Shown here one piece after another: positions 1-5,457 of a stretch of 5,950 nucleotides of DNA. Positions within the stretch are counted from its first letter, which is position 1. Each line of letters starts with the position of its first letter. The stretch is from an uncultured Candidatus Nemicrothrix sp. Lineage in GTDB: Bacteria; Actinomycetota; Acidimicrobiia; Acidimicrobiales; Acidimicrobilacustridaceae. A model generated the notes under the pieces. It was not told the origin of the DNA. It saw nothing but the letters and a program-made list of their open reading frames with translations, and ran no database searches. The position numbers and the translations under genes were made by a program. The stretch is from the NCBI GenBank assembly GCA_903827085.1, contig CAIKHC010000352.1, positions 1-5,950 on the forward strand. Reading direction: 5' to 3'.

Positions 1-75
1 GCTCGTTGGCCGCAATGGGCCCAGACGGAAGTTCGCCTCGGGCTTCCCGAAAAGAAGAAGCCAGCAGCGAAGTAA
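1..75 (+). CDS. C-terminal end of an unidentified protein (5' part outside window)
   Basis: Reading frame 1 is open from the window edge to a TAA at 73-75 and gives 24 residues ending in a lysine/alanine-rich tail (EKKKPAAK). Charged, low-complexity tails like this are common at real bacterial C-termini. The stop lies 12 bp from the stop of the convergent lipoprotein gene, a normal tail-to-tail arrangement. Too little is visible to name a family, and frame 2 is also open here, so the choice of frame rests on the plausible tail and stop position only. Confidence 0.45.
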   Translation, partial: ARWPQWAQTEVRLGLPEKKKPAAK

Positions 76-87
76 CGCTCCGAGCGA

Positions 88-552
88 TCAGGCGACGGTT
101 GTCGTTGTCGACGCAGCGGTTCCAGATGCGCACTTCGTCAGCGCATCCTTGATCTCTGAAGAGACGCCATTCCATGTCTTCTCAGGATCTGACTTCAGAT
201 CGCTATTGAGCGTGGTGAAGTCACCGATTGACATTTGGTCGACGAATACCGCATACATGCAGAGACATGATGACTCGCTTGATCCCTTGACATCAGACGC
301 GATCGTGGTCTCAGTGGCTTTGAGCGCCGTATCAAGCGTTGCCGCTGTCGATGCATCGATTGCGGTGATCTCGCCAGACGACGTGTAGAGATAATTGGTG
401 CAGAGCTCGACAAAGTTCTGTTGCGTGAGGGTGTTGTACTCCGTAGGAGTGTTGCCCTGGGCGCAACCACTGAGCCCAATCACGAGCACAAGGGCAAGAC
501 CAACAACACCAGCGCCAACTCGTCGTCCCAACATCGTGCTGACCATCCTCAT
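88..552 (-). CDS. Putative secreted lipoprotein, cysteine-containing, function unknown
   Basis: Counted from ATG 552, this is a 154-residue protein with a classic lipoprotein signal peptide: arginines (GRR), a hydrophobic stretch (VVGLALVLVIGL) and a lipobox LSGC, with the lipidated cysteine at residue 30. The mature part should be anchored to the outer face of the cytoplasmic membrane. It has four further cysteines, in ELC, the pair CLC, and KC near the end, which could form two disulfides. The C-terminus is Ser/Thr-rich (STTTT). The layout of a Cys-x-Cys, an aromatic 'FxxL' helix and a last Cys before a short tail resembles many small uncharacterised actinobacterial exported proteins; I cannot name a family. 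The start is uncertain. The frame extends up to 723, but that part is Arg/Pro-rich and lies over the intergenic region. ATG 552, ATG 546 and ATG 534 are all possible; a GAGG lies 12 bp before ATG 534, and none has a strong ribosome binding site. Confidence 0.75.
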   Translation of the reverse strand: MRMVSTMLGRRVGAGVVGLALVLVIGLSGCAQGNTPTEYNTLTQQNFVELCTNYLYTSSGEITAIDASTAATLDTALKATETTIASDVKGSSESSCLCMYAVFVDQMSIGDFTTLNSDLKSDPEKTWNGVSSEIKDALTKCASGTAASTTTTVA

Positions 553-557
553 GAAGT

Positions 558-570
558 CGATGCCGCATCG
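558..570. repeat. 13-nt perfect palindrome upstream of the lipoprotein gene
   Basis: The sequence CGATGCCGCATCG has 6-nt arms around one central base. It lies 5 bp upstream of the earliest plausible lipoprotein start, inside its presumed 5' leader. It could be a dimeric regulator site; a one-base loop makes an RNA hairpin unlikely. Chance occurrence in GC-rich DNA is possible. Confidence 0.3.
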
Positions 571-597
571 TCCGGGGGGCGGCGGCAGGCGGTCGCC

Positions 598-603
598 ACC
601 GTA
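598..603 (-). promoter_or_regulatory. Candidate -10 box for the lipoprotein gene
   Basis: On the minus strand this reads TACGGT, fitting the actinobacterial -10 pattern TANNNT and identical to the hexamer before the diacylglycerol-kinase gene at 4512-4517. It would place transcription start near 590 and give a leader of roughly 40-55 nt, depending on which start codon is used. No convincing -35 box is seen. Confidence 0.3.
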
Positions 604-661
604 GTCGGTGCCCCTCGGTCTCCCGACATCACCGGCTGACAGCCGCCCGACCGGTCCGTCG

Positions 662-677
662 ACCGAGACGGCTCGGT
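662..677. repeat. Inverted repeat ACCGAG-N4-CTCGGT abutting the trio promoter
   Basis: Two perfect 6-nt arms (662-667 and 672-677) flank a 4-nt spacer. The right arm shares its last base with the candidate -10 box at 677-682, so the repeat sits where a repressor would block RNA polymerase. It could instead be a chance palindrome. Two shorter symmetric elements lie just upstream: CGGCT-GAC-AGCCG at 633-645 and GACCGGTC at 649-656. Confidence 0.35.
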
Positions 678-682
678 AGGCT
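677..682 (+). promoter_or_regulatory. Candidate -10 box for the phosphatase/DUF3090/SCO1664 operon
   Basis: TAGGCT fits TANNNT and ends 9 bp before the ATG at 692. Transcription would then begin within a few bases of the start codon, so the message would be leaderless or nearly so. This agrees with the absence of any Shine-Dalgarno sequence: the bases before the ATG are pyrimidine-rich (CTCTCCTTCCC). No clear -35 box is seen. Confidence 0.4.
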
Positions 683-691
683 CTCCTTCCC

Positions 692-1339
692 ATGGCCCGT
701 AAGCGATCTGCCCCTGCACCCACCCTCGTTCTGCTCGTTCGTCACGGCCAGACCCCCACGACCGGAACCACCCTGCCCGGTCGGGCCCGAGGCCTTCATC
801 TGGCCGACTCGGGCATCGCTCAGGCCGAAGCCGCTGCCAGGCGAATCGCGAAGTTGTCCAAAGTTTCAGCGATCTACGCCTCACCACTCGAACGCACTCG
901 TGAAACCGCCAAGCCGATCGCTCGGGAACGCAAACTCAAGGTGGGAATTGATCGCGGTCTGCTCGAATGCGATTTCGGCGACTGGACCGGCAAGAAACTT
1001 GATGCTCTCCGCAAGCTTCCGGAATGGACAACCGTGCAGCGCTATCCCAGCGGTTTCCGATTCCCCAACGGCGAGTCCTTTGCGGAAATGCAGACTCGTA
1101 TGGTCGGCGCGATTGATTCACTGGTTGCAAAACACCCAGGGCAAACGATTGTCGCTGTCTCTCATGCCGATCCGATCAAAGCTGCGATCGCGCAAGCGCT
1201 CGGAACTCACCTTGACCTCTTTCAACGCATTGTCGTTTCGCCCTGCTCAATCTCCGCAATCCTCTATTCATCGGGAGGACCAGCGGTCCTCACGGTGAAC
1301 TCGACAGGCGACGATCTGTCGAAGTTGGGACTCTCGTGA
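692..1339 (+). CDS. Histidine phosphatase family protein, MSMEG_4193-type (probable phosphomutase/phosphatase)
   Basis: This 215-residue protein belongs to the histidine phosphatase (phosphoglycerate mutase-like) superfamily, which transfers phosphate through a phospho-histidine. The catalytic set is complete: RHG at 17-19 with nucleophile His18, SPLERTRETA at 64-73 with Arg68, Glu92 as probable acid/base in LLECDFGDW, and His158 in VSHADPIKAA. The region GFRFPNGES (121-129) and the downstream DUF3090 and SCO1664 genes point to the actinobacterial MSMEG_4193 subfamily (Rv2135c type in Mycobacterium tuberculosis). The substrate is not established by sequence. It should be a soluble cytoplasmic enzyme, as no signal peptide is visible. 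ATG 692 lacks a Shine-Dalgarno sequence but has a -10-like box just upstream, so leaderless initiation is likely. Its TGA overlaps the next gene's GTG by 4 bp. A general phosphatase role is as likely as a true mutase role. Confidence 0.92.
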   Translation: MARKRSAPAPTLVLLVRHGQTPTTGTTLPGRARGLHLADSGIAQAEAAARRIAKLSKVSAIYASPLERTRETAKPIARERKLKVGIDRGLLECDFGDWTGKKLDALRKLPEWTTVQRYPSGFRFPNGESFAEMQTRMVGAIDSLVAKHPGQTIVAVSHADPIKAAIAQALGTHLDLFQRIVVSPCSISAILYSSGGPAVLTVNSTGDDLSKLGLS

Positions 1340-1854
1340 GCGAGTCCTGGGAGTTCATGGACCCTGATGCAGTTGTTCCTGGCGCCTTTGGTGAACCAGG
1401 TCGACGCACGTTTTTCATTCAGGCCACCGACGCCGGACGCACCGTGTCGTTCAAGCTCGAGAAACAACAAGTCGCTGCGTTGTGTGACTACCTCGGCGGA
1501 ATCCTGACCGACCTTCCTGCCATTCATCCCGGGCAATTCATTGCACCTCTTTCAGCGAGTCCTCCTCTCGACATGCAATGGACGGTTGGCGGGCTCGCCG
1601 TTGCGTACGAAGAAGACGACGACCGACTCGTGATCGTTGCGGAAGAAGCACCCGACCCCGACGATTTTGCCGACGAAGCGTTCGATGAAGATTTCGGATT
1701 CGAATCGGCGACGGCCCGATTCCGTCTTTCGCGCGCGCAGGTCGCAGCATTTATCGCCGTTGGAAATGACCTTGTTCGTGCCGGACGCCCAGCCTGTCGG
1801 CTGTGTGGTCGTCCGATGGACCCAGGTGGCCACCCTTGTCCGCGTCTGAACTAG
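1336..1854 (+). CDS. DUF3090 family protein, second member of the conserved actinobacterial trio
   Basis: This 172-residue protein of unknown function starts at a GTG that overlaps the preceding TGA (GTGA), with a weak GGGA 5 bp upstream. The N-terminal part matches the DUF3090 style: an early phenylalanine-rich strand (RRTFFIQA, 23-30), VSFKLEKQQV (37-46) and an MQWTVGGLAVAYEED strand pair. Residues 103-123 form a very acidic linker with 11 Asp/Glu in 21 positions. The C-terminus is a small metal-ribbon-like knuckle with Cys154, Cys157, His166 and Cys168 (pattern CxxC...HxC), which could bind zinc. This ending is characteristic of the family. It is coupled by overlapping codons to both neighbours, so the three proteins are probably made in fixed proportion. 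Whether it acts as an adaptor or regulator for the flanking phosphatase and kinase-like protein is inference only. Confidence 0.9.
   Translation: MSESWEFMDPDAVVPGAFGEPGRRTFFIQATDAGRTVSFKLEKQQVAALCDYLGGILTDLPAIHPGQFIAPLSASPPLDMQWTVGGLAVAYEEDDDRLVIVAEEAPDPDDFADEAFDEDFGFESATARFRLSRAQVAAFIAVGNDLVRAGRPACRLCGRPMDPGGHPCPRLN
1824..1829 (+). promoter_or_regulatory. Ribosome binding site that sets a TTG start for the kinase-like gene
   Basis: AGGTGG lies 6 bp before TTG 1836, inside the end of the DUF3090 gene. It is close to the AGGAGG consensus at optimal spacing. The alternative in-frame GTG at 1803 would overlap the upstream gene by 52 bp. This site therefore favours TTG 1836. Confidence 0.6.
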
Positions 1855-2564
1855 ATGCAGCAAACGACGGCGACATCGAAGCCGTCATTACGAGTGGCCA
1901 CATTGAACTCATCGGACGAATGCCGTGGAGTTCAAACGCAACTTTCCTCGCCGAAGCGACCTTGGGCGAGGACTCCGCCCGTGTGATCTACAAACCCCAT
2001 ATCGGCGAGCGCCCACTGTGGGATTTCCCTGATGGCCTTTGGAAGCGTGAAGTTGCCGCGTACGAACTCAGTCATGCTCTTGGCTGGGAGGTCGTTCCAT
2101 TCACCGTCGGAAGAGAAGACGCACCCCATGGCACTGGATCGGTGCAGCGGTTCATCGATGCCGACTTCGAGCAGCACTACTTCACCATGCTCGAGGAAGA
2201 AGAAACCCACGATCAGTTGCAACGAATGGCGGTCTTCGACTTTGTCTGCAATAACACCGACCGAAAAGGCGGCCACTGTTTAATCGACGATGTGGGCCAC
2301 ATCTGGGGCATCGACAACGGCCTGTCATTCCATGCTGAATTCAAACTCCGCACCGTCATCTGGGATTTCGGTGGCGAAGAAATCGACGGTCAACTTCTCG
2401 CAGACCTGCAGTCACTCGTCGACACTGGTCTGAACGATGCAGTAAAGAGATTGCTCGGCACATTTGAGCAAGACGCGGTGCTTGGCCGAGCGCGTGCGCT
2501 CATTCGCGAAGGCGTGCTTCCGATTGACGAAAGCGGCCATCGTTACCCTTGGCCGCTGATCTAA
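1836..2564 (+). CDS. SCO1664 family protein, PI3/4-kinase-like fold, third member of the trio
   Basis: From TTG 1836 the product is 242 residues. The SCO1664 family is known mainly from actinobacteria, with some in Chloroflexi, and is distantly similar to phosphatidylinositol 3-/4-kinases. Kinase-like elements are visible in order: a nucleotide-binding lysine in VIYKP (Lys53), Glu72 in KREVAAYEL, which could pair with it, a catalytic-loop-like segment FDFVCNNTDRKGGH (about 134-147) with Asp142 and Asn140, and a metal-binding-like aspartate in GIDNG (Asp160). All key positions of an active ATP-dependent phosphotransferase therefore appear intact. The substrate is unknown, and protein, lipid or small-molecule targets are all possible. 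The start overlaps the DUF3090 gene by 19 bp and is chosen for its AGGTGG at 6 bp; GTG 1803 is the longer alternative. In mycobacteria the same trio lies close to mshC (mycothiol synthesis), but here it ends at a terminator. Confidence 0.88.
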   Translation: MSASELDAANDGDIEAVITSGHIELIGRMPWSSNATFLAEATLGEDSARVIYKPHIGERPLWDFPDGLWKREVAAYELSHALGWEVVPFTVGREDAPHGTGSVQRFIDADFEQHYFTMLEEEETHDQLQRMAVFDFVCNNTDRKGGHCLIDDVGHIWGIDNGLSFHAEFKLRTVIWDFGGEEIDGQLLADLQSLVDTGLNDAVKRLLGTFEQDAVLGRARALIREGVLPIDESGHRYPWPLI

Positions 2565-2603
2565 ACCACGTCAGTCGCCGTTCTATGTCGCCGTCGGGAA
2601 CGA

Positions 2604-2634
2604 CAAACGCCCCGGCCATTGACCGGGGCGTTTG
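2604..2634. terminator. Bidirectional hairpin terminator between convergent operons
   Basis: A 12-bp perfect stem (CAAACGCCCCGG at 2604-2615 with its exact complement at 2623-2634) surrounds a 7-nt loop, CCATTGA. It lies between the SCO1664-family stop at 2564 and the etfA stop at 2654. Each strand's stem ends in a short T run (TTT), so it can work in both directions, although there is no long T tract. The rest of the gap (2565-2603) shows nothing else. Confidence 0.85.
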
Positions 2635-2653
2635 AACACTGCAGAACTGGAGA

Positions 2654-3622
2654 TCAGCGAGCCTTGAGAGCCTCGATGAGTTGCGGCAGAACCTTGTGCA
2701 CGTCACCAACGATGCCGAGATCGCTGACCGCAAAGATCGGCGCTTCAGCGTCCTTGTTGATGGCGATGATGTTCTTTGAACCCTTCATGCCGACCATGTG
2801 CTGTGTCGCGCCGGAAATACCAGCAGCGATGTACACGGTGGGCTTGACGACCTTGCCGGTCTGTCCGACCTGGTAGCTGTAAGGAACCCAACCAGCGTCG
2901 ACGATTGCACGGGATGCACCCGGGGCTGCGTTGAGAAGCTTGGCGAGATCCTCGACGAGGGCGAACTTTTCTTGTTCGCCAAGTCCACGACCACCCGAAA
3001 CCACAACTGCGGCTTCATCGAGTGACGGACCTTCACGCTCTTCGACGTGACGGTTGACGACCTTTGCCCCTGCGCTCTTGCCGCCATCGGGAACCGCAAT
3101 GGTCTCGACTGCAGCGGCGCCGCCACCTGCGGACTCTGCGACGAATGACTTCGGACGCACGAGCACCAGGTGCGGACCAGCGGCAGTGAAGGTGGTCTTC
3201 ACGTCGGTGGTGCCGCCGAACACTGGCTCGGTCGTGACGAGGCTTGACCCGTCGACCTCGAGGTCGGTGTTGTTGGTGATGACGGTGCGGTCGAGCTTGG
3301 CCGAAAGTCGACCAGCGATGTCACGACCGAGATATGAGGTAGCAGCGATGATCGCGTCGGGGGCGTTGCCGCCTTCGACGAGAGCAGCGATGGCACCCGA
3401 CACCGGAACGCCCGGAAGCGCACCAGCGAGGTCACCGGTTGTGTACACCTTTGATGCGCCGAACTCACCGAGTTGGCCAGCAATCGCGTCGGCGTCGCCG
3501 CCGGCGTAGACCACTTCAACCGTGTCGGCCAACGAACGGGCCTTGGTAAGAAGTTCAAGTGTGCTGGTGGTGACTTTGCCGTCTGTTGCTTCGGCGAGCA
3601 CCCAAATCTTCGAAAGAGCCAT
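2654..3622 (-). CDS. etfA: Electron transfer flavoprotein alpha subunit (FAD-binding)
   Basis: This 322-residue product matches the usual ETF-alpha length. ETF is a soluble heterodimer that takes electrons from acyl-CoA and other flavin dehydrogenases and passes them to ETF-quinone oxidoreductase. The N-terminal domain (about 1-185) carries the typical ITNNTDL and [16 protein letters not shown] segments. The C-terminal FAD domain has SGGRGLG (209-215), the [10 protein letters not shown] stretch (252-261), the ETF-alpha signature [16 protein letters not shown] (264-279), INKD-x-APIF (288-297) and DLGIVGDV (301-308). The start is ATG 3622, with AGGAGG 8 bp upstream; a TTG two codons earlier is too close to that site. 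The gene lies 12 bp after etfB, so the subunits should be co-translated. It ends before a bidirectional terminator. Classical, rather than electron-bifurcating, ETF is the simpler reading but is not proven by sequence. Confidence 0.97.
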   Translation of the reverse strand: MALSKIWVLAEATDGKVTTSTLELLTKARSLADTVEVVYAGGDADAIAGQLGEFGASKVYTTGDLAGALPGVPVSGAIAALVEGGNAPDAIIAATSYLGRDIAGRLSAKLDRTVITNNTDLEVDGSSLVTTEPVFGGTTDVKTTFTAAGPHLVLVRPKSFVAESAGGGAAAVETIAVPDGGKSAGAKVVNRHVEEREGPSLDEAAVVVSGGRGLGEQEKFALVEDLAKLLNAAPGASRAIVDAGWVPYSYQVGQTGKVVKPTVYIAAGISGATQHMVGMKGSKNIIAINKDAEAPIFAVSDLGIVGDVHKVLPQLIEALKAR

Positions 3623-3630
3623 GATCAATT

Positions 3631-3636
3631 CCTCCT
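3631..3636 (-). promoter_or_regulatory. etfA Shine-Dalgarno overlapping the etfB stop codon
   Basis: The minus strand reads TAGGAGG from 3637, so the etfB TAG stop (3637-3635) provides the first bases of a perfect AGGAGG site. The spacing to the etfA ATG is 8 bp. Ribosomes ending etfB translation release directly over the etfA initiation site, which favours coupled, near-equal synthesis of the two subunits. Confidence 0.85.
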
Positions 3637-4417
3637 AGAGAACCTTGAGGTCGTCGAGGAAAGCGACGATCTTCTCGGCGGCGGTGCCGTCGTCTTCGAA
3701 GACCTCACCAGCCTCGCGAGCGGGAGCTTCCGCAATGGACACAATCTGCTGACCGGCACCGGCCCAACCGACCTGGCTGGCATCGAGACCAAGGTCAGCC
3801 ACAGTCAGTGTGTCGACCGGCTTGGACTTGGCCGCCATGATGCCCTTAAAGGATGGGTAACGCGGTTCAACAACACCAGCAGTTACCGACACAAGAGCGG
3901 GAAGCGGGCATTCGACATCGTCGTAGCCAGCTTCAGTCTGACGCTGAATCTTGACGGTGCTTCCTTCGACGCTGATCGACTTGGCGAAGGTGACCGACGG
4001 AAGATCGAGCAAACCGGCGATCTGCTCGGGAACCGTTCCGGTGTAACCGTCACTTGATTCAGTCGCGGTGAGAACAAGGTCTGCACCTTCGACACGCTGA
4101 ATGGCTTTGGCGAGCACCTTGGCAGTTGCGAGTGCGTCGCTACCAGCGAGTGCATCGTCACTGACGAGGATCGCCTTCGCAGCACCCATGGCAAGCGCAG
4201 TTCGAAGACCGGACACTTCACCATTCGGAGCCATAGAGACGAGTGTGACTTCACCGCCACCGGCAGTGGTCACAAGCTGCAGCGCCATCTCAACACCGTA
4301 CGAATCAGATTCGTCGAGGATGAGCTTGCCGTCTCGCTTCAGGGTTTTAGTAGTGGGATCCAACGCTCCGGGATCAGCCGGGTCCGGGATCTGCTTGACA
4401 CAAACGACGACGTTCAT
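3635..4417 (-). CDS. etfB: Electron transfer flavoprotein beta subunit
   Basis: This 260-residue product has the usual ETF-beta length and start (MNVVVCVKQIPDP). The beta subunit binds AMP and docks the partner dehydrogenase, while alpha holds the FAD. Visible landmarks are DESDSYGVEMALQL (35-48), the GLRTALAMGAAKAILV segment (70-85), ESSDGYTGTVPEQIAGLL (120-137), typical of the AMP-binding loop, and the family signature region KIQRQTEAGYDDVECPLPAL (156-175). The last 40 residues form the acidic arm (AREAGEVFEDDG...) that wraps around the alpha subunit in known structures. ATG 4417 is chosen because it gives the family N-terminus and has AGGA 8 bp upstream; the frame continues to 4486, but that part looks non-coding. 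It is first in the etfB-etfA operon. No clear promoter is visible in the 110-bp gap it shares with the divergent lipid-kinase gene. Confidence 0.97.
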   Translation of the reverse strand: MNVVVCVKQIPDPADPGALDPTTKTLKRDGKLILDESDSYGVEMALQLVTTAGGGEVTLVSMAPNGEVSGLRTALAMGAAKAILVSDDALAGSDALATAKVLAKAIQRVEGADLVLTATESSDGYTGTVPEQIAGLLDLPSVTFAKSISVEGSTVKIQRQTEAGYDDVECPLPALVSVTAGVVEPRYPSFKGIMAAKSKPVDTLTVADLGLDASQVGWAGAGQQIVSIAEAPAREAGEVFEDDGTAAEKIVAFLDDLKVL

Positions 4418-4511
4418 GGGTCGAATCCTGCCCGCAGAATGGGGTTGGGGCCAAATCACAGGGCGACATTGTTCGCGACCCGGCACTGAGACGTCACCTC
4501 CGGGGCTCCGC

Positions 4512-4517
4512 TACGGT
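4512..4517 (+). promoter_or_regulatory. Candidate -10 box for the lipid-kinase gene
   Basis: TACGGT fits TANNNT and ends 10 bp before GTG 4528, so transcription would start at or just before the start codon. There is no Shine-Dalgarno sequence in between (CAAAGTCCTT). This is the same arrangement as at 677-692. The rest of the divergent gap (4418-4511) shows only a GGGGTTGGGG stretch and no clear -35 or operator. Confidence 0.4.
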
Positions 4518-4527
4518 CAAAGTCCTT

Positions 4528-5457
4528 GTGAAGATGCACCTAATCGTCAACCCATCGGCCTCTTCGGTCACCGCCCGGGGGCGGGTGGTGATTACCAAAG
4601 CCCTTGCCGCCGACCACGAGGTCACCGTCTCGGAGACCGTCCGCAGGGGGCACGCCACTCGCCTTGCCGCCGCGGCCGCAGCCGACGGCGCCGATGTCGT
4701 TGTCGTGCTCGGAGGCGACGGCACGCTCAACGAAGCGGCGAACGGACTCGCAGGAACCGCCACAGCACTTGCTGCCGTTCCTGGCGGTTCCACGAACGTC
4801 TTTGCCCGCACGCTCGGCTTACCCGATGATCCCATCGAAGCGACCGGCGCACTTCTTGATGCTCTCACCAACAACTCAATCCAACGCATCGGACTCGGCT
4901 CGGTAAACGGTCGCTACTTCTTGTTCCACGTCGGAATCGGATTCGACGCCGCCGTTGTTGCTCAAGTTGAACGGCGCAGTTCGCTGAAACGATGGGCGAA
5001 TCACGCGCTCTTTGCTTGGGCCGCATTCGATACGTGGCTGCGCAAGTACAACCGCAAGCGCGCTCACTTCAGCGTTCGGGTCGAAGGTCAACCAACGGTC
5101 GACGACGCAATGTTCACAATTTGCCTTAACACCGACCCCTACACATTCATTGGCACTCGTCCGTTCACCATTGCCCCTGAAGCATCGTTTGATCGACCAT
5201 TAAGCATCGTCACGCTGCGAACGCTGAACGCCGTGCCACTTTTGCGAATCTTGTCCTCGGCGCTGGGCTCGGGTCGACAGCTTCGAAACAACAAGAACGT
5301 GTCGTTCCACACCGACGTCACACATGTCGAGATCAACGGTTTTGGGCCAATCCCACATCAGGTCGATGGTGATTACCTCGGCGATGTCGAACATCTCGAT
5401 TTGCGCTACGAACCCGACGCGTTGTCGCTCGTTGTTCCGCGAGTCACCGCTCGCTGA
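4528..5457 (+). CDS. Diacylglycerol kinase family lipid kinase
   Basis: This 309-residue protein is of the DAGK catalytic-domain family (DgkB/YegS/sphingosine-kinase-like), which phosphorylates lipid hydroxyls such as that of diacylglycerol using ATP. The N-terminal nucleotide domain opens with MHLIVNPSASS and has the diagnostic GGDGT at 62-66 within VVVLGGDGTLNEAANGLAG, followed by PGGSTNVFARTLGLP (85-99), the usual actinobacterial form of the second glycine-rich loop. The second domain contains VGIGFDA (135-141) and ends with QVDGDYLG (278-285). No membrane segment is obvious, so it should be cytoplasmic or peripheral to the membrane. Start: GTG 4528 behind a TANNNT box, probably leaderless; ATG 4534, two codons on, is an alternative. 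Its last 14 bp overlap the end of the convergent phosphodiesterase gene. Its precise lipid substrate cannot be read from sequence. Confidence 0.93.
   Translation: MKMHLIVNPSASSVTARGRVVITKALAADHEVTVSETVRRGHATRLAAAAAADGADVVVVLGGDGTLNEAANGLAGTATALAAVPGGSTNVFARTLGLPDDPIEATGALLDALTNNSIQRIGLGSVNGRYFLFHVGIGFDAAVVAQVERRSSLKRWANHALFAWAAFDTWLRKYNRKRAHFSVRVEGQPTVDDAMFTICLNTDPYTFIGTRPFTIAPEASFDRPLSIVTLRTLNAVPLLRILSSALGSGRQLRNNKNVSFHTDVTHVEINGFGPIPHQVDGDYLGDVEHLDLRYEPDALSLVVPRVTAR

Noticed and set aside
77..85. GCTC-C-GAGC as a terminator between the first two genes
   Set aside because: The 4-nt arms with a single-base loop cannot form a stable hairpin, and no T tract follows.
553..723. N-terminal extension of the lipoprotein frame up to an ATG at 723
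   Set aside because: It would add 57 Arg/Gly/Pro-rich residues before a perfectly good signal peptide and would cross the start of the divergent phosphatase gene.
2185..2283. Kinase-like gene as a HipA toxin
   Set aside because: Although HipA shares a distant kinase fold, there is no HipB-type antitoxin neighbour, and the size and gene context match the SCO1664 family.
3473..4057. 194-residue plus-strand open frame over etfA/etfB
   Set aside because: It spans the junction of two well-identified genes on the opposite strand and resembles no protein family I know.
4441..4450. GGGGTTGGGG as a G-quadruplex
   Set aside because: Only two G runs are present within a reasonable distance; four are needed.
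4418..4486. Upstream extension of etfB to position 4486
   Set aside because: ETF-beta proteins begin at the MxVVVCVKQIPDP segment, and ATG 4417 has its own AGGA site at 8 bp.
4101..4829. 242-residue plus-strand open frame
   Set aside because: It lies antisense to etfB, crosses the divergent intergenic region and enters the lipid-kinase gene out of frame; its low-complexity Arg-rich end is typical of a shadow frame in GC-rich DNA.
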